A stretch of DNA of 64,000 nt, from the NCBI GenBank assembly GCA_029204225.1, contig CM055094.1, forward strand, positions 22,134,657 through 22,198,656. Reading direction: 5' to 3'. Positions 37,291 to 49,000 of the stretch are shown here, one piece after another. A program made the position numbers and the translations under genes. This DNA is from Diphasiastrum complanatum. Lineage: Eukaryota; Streptophyta; Lycopodiopsida; Lycopodiales; Lycopodiaceae. Numbering within the stretch: position 1 is the first letter of the stretch; every line of letters begins with the position of its first letter. The notes under the pieces were generated by a model. The model ran no database searches and had not been told where the DNA came from. It saw only the letters and a list, made by a program, of their open reading frames with translations.

Positions 37291-38762
37291 ATGCTTTTGG
37301 AGAAGCAAATATGTCACAGTGGAAAGGTAGATTGTCCCTGTCTATTGTGCAACAAGAAAAGTGGAAAAAAAAAACATGGTGGATTTTGTTGTTTTCATTG
37401 TGGTGAAAAGCCAACTTTTGTGGACTCCTGTAATGCCAAAATATTCTATGTCAAACCTACTGATATTAGGTACACAAGACTTGCAATAGATGTGGGTAGA
37501 CATTTTCATGAGGTTGTAGAAGGTCAATGTCGAAACAAAAGTGAGATCGTCAAAAACTTGGTGTGGGAACAAATTGAAAGTCACTATCTGGAGTTGGACC
37601 AAAAAGAGAGAGAAGGAAGTGGCCAAAGAGATAATTATGAAAGGGTTGATTCTTGCTATCAGCGAAAAAATCAGGAGAGTCACTGGACCAATTGCAACCA
37701 ATTACCAATCAAAGGAGGTAATTTCTAGTTTCAATTTTGCTTCTGCTCCAGCCTTTGGGATCGGTGTATCATCTTGATGTTGTGTGTGTGATTAGATTGT
37801 TTCAATCATATTAAGTTAGATGCGTTTTGCAAGCTTTGACAATGGATCAATGAATACGAATTAGAAAATCACCCTAAAGCAGATTCTATTGACTCTATCC
37901 TCGGTCTAAAAGAGAAGTGCCAATATGATTATTTCTAATGGGTCATTATTTTCAGGGCAACTTAGAGATGACACGATTGACAAATGTTTTGTGTTCAAGA
38001 TGTCTATGGTTGGTCCTGCATCTAAGGTGGATCTGGTGAGGCATATGCAAAAAGAAAATGGTTTGGAGCATTCATGGATCCGTTTTGATCATTTGAGAAG
38101 AGTGAAAGACTGGAGCAAGATGGCTGCCCATGTTTATGATCTCAAGTTAAACCAATCTCTATAGCTTGGAGTTTGCTTAATTTTGTTCAATCGTCATTTG
38201 AATGAGAGAGACATGAACTTAATTTTTTCAAACCACTTTCAGTATACAAAGCTTGCAATCGATTGTTGTATGTGATATGAAAGTCAAAGACACTAAGGCC
38301 CAAATTAAGTTTTGAGAAATGTTAAATGTCGTGATGTGCAAACAAGGTGTGGACGAGGTGCAATTCAAAGGGTTCATGACAGATGAGGTTGTAGCTAATT
38401 GGAATGCAGTCAGAAAAGTTTATGGAGAAGGAGAATCTATTAGAATGGAAGGAAGAGAAAGATCATGTCTCTTTCACTTCAAGGATAGTATGCGAAAACA
38501 TACCAACCAATTTATTTTCTAAGAGTTTAGAGGTAAACATGTATCCCTTAGTGAATCTTGGCATTTGGCAGATAACAACATGGATGATGACATAAAGTAC
38601 AATGTGGTGAGGAGTTTTTGGCGTTCTGGGGCTGCATATGCCTCACAAATTCCAGCTCTCGAGGCATGGTTATCATGGTGGCATGTTAGATATTCTCATC
38701 AATGGGGCAAATATATAAAATTTGTGAGTTTTTATGACTTTAGAACTGTCTTGATTTTGTAA
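37291..38762 (+). pseudogene. Unidentified broken coding region A
   Basis: A 145-residue frame at 37291-37728 has a Cys/His-rich N-terminal segment (CPCLLCNKKSGKKKHGGFCC, then FHCGEKPTF). A helical acidic/basic part follows (NLVWEQIESHYLELDQKERE). Further pieces are at 37925-38164 (MQKENGLEHSWIRFDHLRRV), 38319-38595 and 38565-38762 (NVVRSFWRSGAAYASQIPAL). They are all on the plus strand with stops between. Composition is protein-like, but I recognise no family. It could be a transposon-encoded protein or a decayed host gene. The region at 43.26-44.0 kb has a similar style. Confidence 0.35.
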
Positions 38763-38869
38763 ACTTTGGGCTATACACTACCAAACAAAATTTAAATATA
38801 GATACTGATAAACAGTATCTGATATTTCTCATTTGTCTATTGATTTATATATATACTAGTTGTGAGTGC

Positions 38870-39330
38870 CCGTCGTTGACGAGCAATGGCGGGCAATCTA
38901 GGTGGCGACCGATGATTTGGAAATTCGATATCTCGTTGACGGGCGAGCAACGATGATTTAGGAGGAAAGTCGATGGTCGTTGACAGGTGGCCGATGTATG
39001 TGTGCGTATGTACGTGGTCGTCCATTCGAGTCTAGGAAAAATTCAAGTCTTGAGAAAAATTCGAGTCATCGAGAATTTCGAGTCTTGATAAAAATTGAGT
39101 ATTGGGAAAAATTCGAGTCTTGGGAAAAATTCGAGTTGTTGAAAAATTTGAGTCTTTTGAAATTTTGAGTCTTGGGAAATTTGAGTCTTGGGAGAAATTC
39201 AAGCCTTTGAAAAATTCGAGTCTTCAAAAAATTCGAGTCTTTGAAAGTCGATGTTTAGGAGAAAAGCCGATGGTCGTTGACGGGTGGCCGATGTATGTGT
39301 ATGTACCCACGGGTGGACATCTGATCTTGG
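38870..39330. repeat. Minisatellite: gagtcttgggaaaaattc and cgttgacggg units
   Basis: From 39026 to 39245 an ~18-20-bp unit (gagtcttgggaaaaattc and variants) repeats about ten times. It is flanked on both sides by a longer unit with gtcgatggtcgttgac and gtggccgatgtatgtgt (38965-39005 and 39260-39300). The reading frame through it (repeated Glu-Ser-Trp-Glu-Lys-Phe-like) is a repeat artefact. Confidence 0.85.
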
Positions 39331-39439
39331 GTATCGAAAATTTACAAATTTTTCGAGTCGATCTCGTATCAAAAAATTCTGATTTTGGGTATCCTAGTAT
39401 CGGATATTTTCGACAGAAGCCTTTTTCAACCCACTGTAA

Positions 39440-39830
39440 CTCTTATAAAAGAGGTCAGGTCTGACTTTTTCGACCCTGGTCATCCTTGTCAAAAAAATCC
39501 GGCCCAATGGTAAAACTTTGACCCAATGGAAAAAAATCTGACCCAAAACATTTTTCGACATTACGACCCTTGGTCGTTTCGGGTCGAAATTTTTGGACCC
39601 TTGGTCAGGTCGGTTCGAGTCAAAATCTTCCCACCCTAAACCCTAAACTCCTTGGTCGGGTTGGGTCGGGTCAAGTTGAAAGTTTCCGACCCTTGGTCGT
39701 GTCGAGTCGAGTCGTGTCAAAAATTTTTCGACCCTTGGTTGGGTCGGGTCGGGTCATTTAATATAGTTCATTTTTTCGACCCTTGGTCGGGTCGTGTCAA
39801 GTCGGGTCATTTGATCCAAGTTCATTTAAT
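39440..39830. repeat. Minisatellite: cgacccttggtcgggtcg units
   Basis: The phrase cgacccttggtcgggtcg and shorter forms recur at least six times between 39560 and 39810, with more diverged copies back to 39440. GC-rich and partly self-complementary (gaccc/gggtc). No gene. Confidence 0.85.
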
Positions 39831-39897
39831 ACAGTTCTTGCACACCACTCAATCCAAGTATTAGTGCATGAAGCCATTGACTAAATGAAGAGGTGCT

Positions 39898-40290
39898 TGA
39901 GCATGGCATAATGGTCGGAAGATTCCTAATGATCCATCGCTACAGACGCTAGACTATCCACGCTACAAAAACTAATGATGCCAAACACATGATAAACTAA
40001 TCCATCGCTATAGAAACTAATGCTTCCAAACAATGATAAACAATCCATCGCTATAGAAACTAATGATAAACTATCCATCGCTACATAAACAATCCGTCGC
40101 TACAGATGCTAAACTATCCATCGCTACAGAAACTAATAATTCTGATCCCATAATTTGATAAGTTTCAAAAAAATATGATGAGTGACATAGTGTGTTTCAT
40201 TAAAATCTGATGAGATTCATTCACGTGGCTATGTGCATCTTTACTCAGTTTACAATAATGATCAATTGGAAACATGAACAAATAAAAGAG
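39898..40290. repeat. Direct repeat, copy 1 (flanks F-box fragment)
   Basis: It starts ttgagcatggcataatg and ends gaacaaataaaagag, and matches 42053-42422 over its length with scattered differences. Within it the unit ccatcgctacagaaactaat recurs about six times. Confidence 0.92.
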
Positions 40291-40734
40291 TAGATGCATT
40301 ACTTGGAATCTGTTGGCACCGATGGTGAGAGGTCTTGCAACTTTTCAATAAGTAGGGCATTTCCCAAAATCTGCAAAGTGAACTAGCTCTGATGAGTTTC
40401 ATTAAAATCCAATGAGTAACATAGTGTGTTTCATTAAAATCTGATGAGTTTCAAGTGTGTTTGAGGCATGTTGATATTTTTGTTGACATTTCAGAATCTG
40501 CCATAGTTTGGGGCCTATTGATAATATGTTGATGGTTCAAATTCTATTTTAGTTTGATGCCTATTGATGTCTTTGTGGCTCTGCAAGGCGGCTGTTGTAA
40601 CCGTACGCCTGGCTCTTGTAGCAAAGGATTCCGATGACCAGGTACAGATATCATTATTTTGCTTGATGAGCTAGGGGCAATGTGTAGTGTGACGAAAAAG
40701 ATTAGAAGATTTCAATCTAGCTTGACTGCCATGT
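40291..40734. other. Spacer after direct repeat copy 1
   Basis: It holds extra partial copies of catagtgtgtttcattaaaat and, at 40575-40600, a gcaaggcggctgt phrase also seen after repeat copy 2 (42440-42510). No gene. Confidence 0.5.
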
Positions 40735-41470
40735 TTTTTCATCGTCTCAATGCATTAAGCGAGGACTTCAATGCCTTTTGTGTTGAGACCGTAATCTTGA
40801 TTTAGATCCTTTCTAGAGCCAGCAAGACGTCGATTCGTAATATAATTGTTGAGCTTTTTTACTCTTGTGTTTCTGTAGTGATTTAGGCAAAGATTTAACG
40901 ACTTTTGTGACGTTCTTGAGCTTGTTTGACTCTCATGTTTCTGTATTGATTTTAATGCCTTTCGTGTTGAGACCGTAATCTTGATTTAGATCCTTTCTGG
41001 AGCTTCAGCAAGATGTGGATTCGTAATATAGGTTGTTGAGCATTTTTTACTCTTTCTGTATTTATTTAGGCAAAGATTCAATGACTTTTGTTTTCACACT
41101 ATAACTTCTTTCGATGTTTCTTGGAGCTCCATCGAGACAACAATTTGTAGTATAAGTTTTCGAGCTTGTTTGATTGCCATGTTGGCTCATGTAAGGTTAG
41201 AATCAACGGCCTTTCATGTTCATGGAGCTTTATCAAAGCAGCAAATCGTAATCCAAGTTTTTGAGCTTGTTTGGCTCCCATATTTGTTCATATTAGGCAA
41301 GAATCAACGACTTTTGTGTTGACATTATACCGTTGATCCTTCTCGGAGCTTCATCAAGAGCGCAAATCGTAATACAAGGTTTCGAGCTTGTTTGATTTCC
41401 GCGTTTCTTTCGATAAGGCAAGATTAACTACTTGCGTATTGGCGTACTGATAATGCTGATCCGTCTCGAA
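40735..41470. repeat. Diverged tandem repeat array, ~100-130 bp units
   Basis: About six units, each with gagcttgtttgattcccatgt, then a taggcaaagatt..acgactttt block, a gttgagaccgtaatcttgat block, and a tggagcttcatcaag..aaatcgtaatacaag block. Unit starts lie near 40852, 40918, 41036, 41161, 41262 and 41382. Non-coding. Confidence 0.8.
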
Positions 41471-41596
41471 GCATTGAGGTGTTGCCTAATAGCAATTTGT
41501 AGGTTTGCTTGATTATTGGATCTATTGAATGTCCCAAGGCGGGGCAGGGCCAAACAATTTCAGTGCTGTATATAGAATGTATTGTTTTGGCAGTGA

Positions 41597-42052
41597 ATGG
41601 GCTCTTCTTGGACCCTAGCAACAAAGCAAAATGTAGAGGAGCGGTCAAGATCCACCATAGAATGCAGAAAGCGCCAACGGCTCTCTTTCAGCTATGGTCT
41701 GGAACATCCTCAGCTTATCCCGGGTCTACCAGATGAGATCTCTCTCCATATTATTGCCCGTGTACCTCGAGGTTGTCATTCCACCCAACGCTTGGTAAGC
41801 TGAGCCTGGGAAGCAGCTCTGACTTCGCAAGAGGTTTTTGTTGTGAGGAAGGAGCAAGGATTAACGGAAGAATGGTTGTACATTTTGACAAAGGATGAAG
41901 AAGACTCGATGATATGGTATGCTTTGGATCCTCTCACTGGAATCTGGAGAACGTTGTCGTCCATGCCTGAGTTGAAACCCGAGGAGGACCCACGAGAACT
42001 AAGTAGAGGAGGGGGTTGGTTGAATGGCATAGGTTCCTCTTATGGCATAAAG
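41597..42052 (+). pseudogene. F-box/kelch protein gene fragment (At1g22040/SKIP6-like)
   Basis: One reading frame from the ATG at 41597 encodes an N-terminal basic segment, then the F-box (LIPGLPDEISLHIIARVPRG). After one TGA (41801-41803, where Arg CGA would be expected) it continues AWEAALTSQEVFVVRKEQG, EEWLYILTKDEEDSMIWYAL, and DPLTGIWRTL, the region leading into the kelch repeats. Proteins of this type recruit targets to SCF ubiquitin ligases, with the F-box binding SKP1. The fragment stops where the direct-repeat copy 2 begins, so all kelch repeats are missing. The single stop and truncation indicate a pseudogene fragment. A split gene with a stop-codon error is less likely. Confidence 0.8.
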
Positions 42053-42422
42053 TTGAGCATGGCATAATGTTAGAAGATTCCTAATGATCCATCGCTACAA
42101 AAACTAATGATTCAAAACAAATGATAAACTAATCCATCGCTATAGAAACTAATGCTTCCAAGCAAATGATAAAAAACAATCCATCGCTACAGAAACTAAT
42201 GATAAACTATCCATCGCTACATAAACTATCCGTCGCTATAGACGCTAAACTATCCATCGCTACAGAAACTAATGATTCTGATCCCATAATTTGATGAGTA
42301 AAAAATATGATGAGTAACATAGTGTGTTTCATTTAAATTTGTTGAGTTTCATTCACGTGGCTATGTGCATCTTTACTTAGTTTACAGTAACGATCAATTG
42401 GAAACATGAACAAATAAAAGAG
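42053..42422. repeat. Direct repeat, copy 2
   Basis: Same orientation and sequence as 39898-40290, including the ccatcgctacagaaactaat units and the end gaacaaataaaagag. Its first 17 bp overlap the apparent end of the F-box coding sequence. Followed at 42440-42510 by cagcaaagcggct repeats. Confidence 0.92.
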
Positions 42423-42782
42423 ATGCTTAATTAACATACCTGTGCAAAGCGGCTCTGAAAAGTGTCTCTGCAAAGCGGCTCTCAGCAAAGCGGCTGTGAA
42501 TCTGCAAGGCAATCGATTTGCTGAAGAGCTGGTAGGTATTGAGATTGCAAGATATAAAGTATCGATTGCTTCCAATTAAGATCATATAAGTACCTTCCAA
42601 CTGTGACTTCGGTTCATTCAATACACAACTGATTGCTTCTTAGCAGCAGTGGATCTTCTTTTTTGCAAGCGACTGTGAATCTGCTCGGCTCTACAAGAAA
42701 GCAATAAAAAAAAAAAGCAAAAAATGTTTACGAATAACAGAATGCTGCACATATCAGATACGTTGCAATTGATGCGTGCAAT

Positions 42783-42784
<2 letters not shown>

Positions 42785-42869
<85 letters not shown>
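42785..42869. repeat. (GA)n microsatellite
   Basis: An uninterrupted GA run of about 42 units. Reading frames on both strands across it are spurious. Confidence 0.97.
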
Positions 42870-42870
<1 letters not shown>

Positions 42871-43261
42871 TGGAGAGCGAGCAAGAGCCAGACCGAGAGA
42901 GAGATACACCATGCATGGATAGCAAGCAGGGAGGCAGCGGGCAAAGACGACGAGCGTGAGGAGATGTGCAAGGAGTGGAGGACATATTGTGCAAGGAGTG
43001 GAGATGTGCAACGAGTAACCCACCCTACTATATGGTGTGACAAAAAAAAAGGCTTTAATGTGTTGTTTTTTTAATCATTTTTTTTAAACATCTTTTTTAA
43101 GCTCTTTTCTTTGTAGAATGGGTGACATGTTTCGCGGGCAGAGCATGACATATTTGGCGGCACAGGGTTAATTTTTTGACGGTAACCCTTACACTCTCTC
43201 TCTAAAATATCTTTATATATATAGATATATATCTCTCTACAAATTTTGGTGAAATAGCAAT

Positions 43262-44000
43262 GATTCCTACTGTCAATTTGTTGGAGTCCAAACATGGGAG
43301 TTGGTTGGTGGCTGAGAGTTACAAGACATAGTTGTCATTATATGAAGCTTGTGTTGGTGATGTGGTAAATGCCATTTTACAAAGTGCTCGCTATGTATCA
43401 TATCTTAAAGGTAGACACATTGCATGGAAAAATTGGTGAAGAGAGTGTCTTCCAACAAGACAATTGTCATTCAAGGAACTTCATTTGTTAACCTTGTGCA
43501 CAACATTGTGGACCATGCCTCTTTGCCATCTATTTCAAAAAATTCAAATGGAAATGAGCAAAGTATTCCACGAAAGCATCTAGTTTCACAATGGACAAAA
43601 GACAATGAAAACGTGTCTCACAAGCCAGATGTTGAATATGTAAACATTCCTACAGTCTCCTTGCCACTAAATGACATCCCTCACAGACAATGAGAGGTGA
43701 GGCAACACATCCAACTTGTGAATGTAGTTTTGGAAAGAGATAGATATTCATAAAACAATGTGGGCTATTATTAGATATACACAAGTTTTTGGCATTCTAC
43801 GACATAACAAAGGTGAGACAATGCAATTCATGTGGTTTTGTAACAATGATATCATGCACACATGGCATCCCAACAGTAATATTGTCACCACCAACCAAAA
43901 CTAATGGAAATTGGTGTGTGGTAGACGGGACCACTTTGGAGAGGAACTTGAAATGTCTTCGAAATGATCAAAGATGAGAAGAAAAAACTCAATATCTCAA
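43262..44000 (+). pseudogene. Unidentified broken coding region B
   Basis: Plus-strand open pieces in two alternating frames: LLESKHGSWLVAESYKT, then LYEACVGDVVNAILQSARYV near 43340, then an 89-residue frame at 43424-43693 (SSNKTIVIQGTSFVNLVHNI). At 43789-43977 a frame has VRQCNSCGFVTMISCTHGIP, with Cys pairs, and NGNWCVVDGTTLERNLKCLR. Protein-like but unrecognised, with stops and frameshifts. Confidence 0.35.
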
Positions 44001-45261
44001 GTTGCAAACGATCGAATCAAAAGGGCAGTTGACTCGTATAAATTTTTTTGATACCCGCACAACACTAGTTACAACTTTGAAGGTTAGCATTTGGGGCATT
44101 GCATGGTCCTTGAGGCAATTTACCTTGCCCTTCAAGTTCAAGGCTGATGTTTGTGTTCTAAGGGTGTATACTTGGTCCTATAGGTTGAGGCTGATGTACT
44201 TTATCCTGGTCTTTTATGTACTATGGAAGGGGCCGAGCACAAGCCATTATGCTCGGTAAGGATTTCCAGAACTTTTTGGGCGAGGGCCGGAGGGGCTGAG
44301 CCTAAGAAATTTTGGAAAGCCGAATTGGGCAGAATGGCCTTTGCCCATACACCTTTCATTGTGTAATGGGTATCTTAAATTTTTTCACATGTACATTATG
44401 AAGCATAATAGGTAGTTTGACTTTGATTGACCACTATGATGATGCCACATGGCAGTCATACGGATGCCATATGGACGGGCATAAAAAAAGTGCAAATCTG
44501 CGTTTAAAAAAAAAACACATATTTGCTGCTTTTTAATCCGTTAAAAAATTGAACATAATATTAGAAGGTATCCCATTACTGTAATGGAAGATAAACTCAA
44601 ATGGTCTCTCCAAAGAAAGACATTTTTCACACGAAATGAACTTAATGGCGTGTACTATTCTTGTGTTTTTTGCTTTTTTTTTTTGTTTTGCTTCCGACCT
44701 CTCTTTCTTTCAACTAATAATAAATACACGAGTCCACTCTCCTACTAGTACACGCTACTCTGGAAGAAAACAGGAAAACAAAGCTCGAGCCTCGAACTCT
44801 GTCCGAGCTTTCTCAATGCCACCGACATCTGCACTCTGTCTCTCCGCCATCGCTGCACATTTTGAACCGCATTCCCATTGTGGCTGTTCTTCCTAGCAAC
44901 TATTCAATGCTGCTGGGGCACTAATCTGGAACTATTTTGCTTGTTTCATTTCTTGTATAGTTTTGAGTATCATTTTGCTTGTTTTTGCATCTTTTAGCCT
45001 ATCGCATCATCTTATCGAGCAGTAAGCCTTTTCGTCCGCTGCTGCAAGATTTGGCAGCAGATTGTAGCTCTTTTGCATTTGGCGACATGTGAGGATTTCA
45101 TTCTATATGCCGCAGAATGGATTTTATGAATAGGCTAGCAACGGCTTGGACATAGGGCAACTGGATAGCACAGGTTTCCATGGCCTTGCCTTGCTTCAAG
45201 CCTTCAAGACAAGCATTTTGGCATCCTTGCTTCATAGCCATAAATTTGACAGTAAGAACTG
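44001..45261. other. Upstream region of the KNOX gene
   Basis: It presumably contains the promoter and 5' untranslated region. A CT-rich stretch with a taataataaataca AT-rich element lies at 44690-44730, about 530 bp before the start codon, and is a possible core promoter zone. An 86-residue frame at 44636-44896 has a hydrophobic start but no recognisable content, and could be an upstream ORF or chance. Confidence 0.35.
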
Positions 45262-46089
45262 ATGGCGTTTGATAGTTCTTCTCCGATGGTGCAAAGCCAA
45301 ACCCTAAGAGAAGGCCTAAGGGCTGGAGGAGGGGAAGCCATTGAGAATCCTAAAGGGCTTGGAATTGCTGAGAAGCACAACGATGGCGGCGGCTTGGATG
45401 AGGCTCATGTGGCCAACATAAAGCTTGCAGGGCCAGCATGGCTGAGCCATGCGTTGCTTAGGGCTGAGCAGCTTCAATCCAATGAAGCAGAGGCAGGGGA
45501 TGGCAGCGGAAAGTGGTGCACATGCTCAGGAGGCAGGGTTTGCATCCACTGTTCCTCTGGCGCATCCACTCACGCATCCATTAGCTCCTCCTCGTCGCTC
45601 CCTTGCAGTACCACACATGCGCAGTGGCTATCCATGCCCCTTTCCAATCTGCAGCAGCAACAGACACAGCCTCCATCGGCAGAAATCGTAACCGACCAAT
45701 TACTGGCAAAAAACCAATTTCAGAGATCTGTGGAACAGAACCCTGCTGCTACATCAGAAGAATGCAAGAGTATGATGGGGGATGTGCCAACGGCCTACCA
45801 GCCTACCACCAGCAGCGACATTGTGGATGCAGAGGCTGCGGACACTGACGATCACAGCAGTATCTGGCGGAATGTGAGATTGAAAGGAGAGATCGTGTCA
45901 CATCCTCTGTACGACCAGTTGGTGACTGCACATGTTGCGTGTTTGCGCACTGCCACACCAGTGGACCAGTTGCCTAAGATCGATGCCCAGTTGGCTAATG
46001 CGAGCCACATGACAGCGAAGTATGGCGTCCTAGTGAACGACCATGAGAGCCTAAACGGTGAAGACAAGGATGAGTTGAATGGGTTCATG
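45262..46089 (+). CDS. KNOX gene exon 1
   Basis: 276 codons, ending in phase 0 at GGGTTCATG before the donor GTGAGA. It encodes the N-terminal region, KNOX1 and the start of KNOX2. Confidence 0.95.
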
Positions 46090-49000
46090 GTGAGAGCATC
46101 CTTCCTATGTTGGTAAGCTTTGTACTTCAGGTGGTAAAATTTATTGCATCTGTAGGCCTTTTGAGCATCTTTGATTGTCTCTAATTTGCTGTACCTTAGT
46201 TAGTAATTTAGTGCGTTTGTGGGCCTTTTGAGCAGCTTTAATTGCCTTCATTTCTTTGTAGTTTAGTTTTCAACATAATGCATATGTAGTCCTTTTAAGC
46301 AGCTTTCTGCAATGTGTGCTTAGTCTGCGTCAGCTCAAAGCATACATGATTAGGCAATGGAGATTGTGATTCGAGACTTAAATTAATATTTAACCCTGAT
46401 ATTGCATGGCAATTTCATTGGTGACGCCTTTGACCAGGAAATGGGTTCCCATTCCCTGGGGGCCGGAACATTCTCATTCCAGGGGGAACACGTTCCCTGC
46501 ATTTCCAGACGTCCCAACCGTGATCCCTGCAGGACCAATTGTTTTCCCCGCTTGGCCCAATTTTTGCTCACCAGGCGTATTTTTTCCTTCACAGCTATAA
46601 TTTGAGTGATTGAATTTTGTTATGAAGAATGAAAATTTGACAAATTTTATCTCTATTATTCTAGAAAACGATAATATATGATGAGGTGATGTTTTCCCAT
46701 CCCCCTCCCTTGGAAACGTTCATGTTCCCGGGTGTGTGGATATTTCTCCAATATCTTCCTTGGCAACTAAACTTCAAGTGTGTGGAACTTGAAATCCTGG
46801 GCCATCTTGGATGGAATTTGAAATCCTGAGCCCTACTGGATGGAATTTATGGATGGAATCAGAATTGTAAGCCCTAGCGGATGATGTATTTTTCTCAAAC
46901 ACAAATTAAGTTAAGTAATTTTCATACGTCAGCATTTTATGGAGATTACTAACATGTCCTGTCCTCTTGCTGCAATTGGGGCTACTACTTTGGCCCTTGT
47001 ATTAAGGTCTAATTATTTTTTATTCTAGCGAATGCCTCAAAGGTTGGGCACAAACACAAACATTATTTTGTAGTATAATTTTTTTTGTATATGCAAGACT
47101 ATTTGGAGTTGACTATTGATCCACCACTATACTTTTTGACACAAAACTTAGTACTTGGTTATAATTTTTTTGGCTCATATTAGGGCTTCATAATAAAAAA
47201 GCATTTTAATGCAAAAGTGGTCCATGCTTTTCTAAATGAGTATTTAATCGACAACAAGGTACTAAGAGTCCATTTAATCCACATAATAAATCAATGAGTT
47301 AAGCTATAGTTGATGTTGATGCATACATCGACAGTTCTACTTGAAAGCTTGTTGTTTGGGAGTCCATATGATGGAAGTTAGTGCCAATTTTTGGCGATTT
47401 ATCATGTAGCATGATCTTGAACAACCTTTGCCATTTGTAGAATTGGATTGTTATATAAAATGTTGTGATTTTAGTCTCTTTGTGATTAAAATGGCTTTTG
47501 TTATGATAAGATTGAATACAAGATTCAAACGATTGTGCCAAAATCAAGTAATTGCATGCCAATCACCAAATTGAAGTGATTGAATCTCCTTTGCTCGAAG
47601 GTTAAAAGGTCACAGTTTAGTTATCTATTACTTATGCAACTCTACCTGCTTGAATGCAATAAAAATTTGCTAGGTTTCTCTTATAACTTTTTGGGTTGAG
47701 TTTGCTTTGGTATAGCTCTAAAATAGTGAGAATACAACTTATCAATATTATGTCTTGAGCTCAAAGTTGAAGTGTTTGGGATGTATTGTTAATTTTGTTG
47801 TAGGCGAACTACGTTCTTCTCCTTCAATCTTTTAAGGATCAATTGCAACAACACGTGCGAGTCCATGCAATGGAAGCTGTCGTTGCCTGTTGGGAGCTGG
47901 AGCAGTCACTTTTGAATCTGACAGGTCTGTCCTTTTTTTAGAATATAGTTAGTATTGTTGGTATCTATCTGTAGCAGTGTCCTTTTTAATGAAAAAGTTT
48001 TAGTATTTATGGAATGCCTAGTATTTAAAATTTCCACTCCATTTTTGCTGTCAAAATTTTACAGTACAGAAATGAATGTTATAAATTTGGATCACCCATA
48101 TAACACACAGAAGAGTCAGATATGATCTCATTCCACAAATTAAATCATAAACTCTAATGACATGGTAGACAAGGAATTCCCAAACGGGACCATAAATCTG
48201 AGATACCATATATGGATCTGGATCATGTCTCAAATTTCTAAAGAAAACATCTTGTACATGTAACCAACTAGTTACCAGATCTGTCTTAAGATATTTGACC
48301 TACCAAGTCTGATAGTATTCTCCTAGTCTAAAGGTGCAAAGTCATTACTGTAGATGCAAAACCAATTACCATAAACTTGTACTTGAATATGGTAAAATCA
48401 TCTAATTTCTGTAGTTAGCAAAATTGGTGCCATAAATCAAGTACATAGAATCTTTGACTTGAGTCAACATCTATTCTAACTAAATATTTCAAAAAATAGA
48501 ATAGGGCCCCTAGTACTAGCACGCAGGCTGGCCCATAACCCTGATGACATCATTAAGGGGTAAGTAATCAAACATTAATTCTAACAGTCCCCCTTAATGT
48601 CTAATTTATCATCATTGATGCCCAGAAGTTCTCAAAAATTCTCAAATTTTTCTTGACCGAGTCCCTTTGTGAAGATATCTGCAACTTGATTGCTTCTTGC
48701 TGAACCAAGAAATAGTTCTCGTACCGAGACTGAATGTATATATCCTGCAGTAGATCTCCTATCCTCAACATCACTTGTGCAATATGCTTACACTGTAAAC
48801 AAAACCGTCAAGGTTTATATTAACTTTATTCCTATGCTTTCCAATGAGAAACCTTTGGCTTTGACATAAACTAGCTCACCATTCTAACTGCATATGAGAT
48901 ATCCAGCGGCGTGTAGTAGTCAAATATTATAAGACTACCTACAAGCTGTCTAGACTCTATAGAGTGTCTCGGTCACACTTTTTGAACTTTCATCCTTTGT

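Noticed and set aside
39102-39464. 120-residue frame rich in Glu-Ser-Trp-Glu-Lys-Phe repeats
   Set aside because: It is a read-through of the 18-20-bp minisatellite.
42618-43074. Open frames of 88-141 residues on both strands
   Set aside because: They exist only because the (GA)n tract lacks stops in several frames.
46383-46605. Overlapping frames of 64-69 residues in KNOX intron 1
   Set aside because: They follow a GC-rich repeat with ggaacacgttccc words and have no recognisable content.
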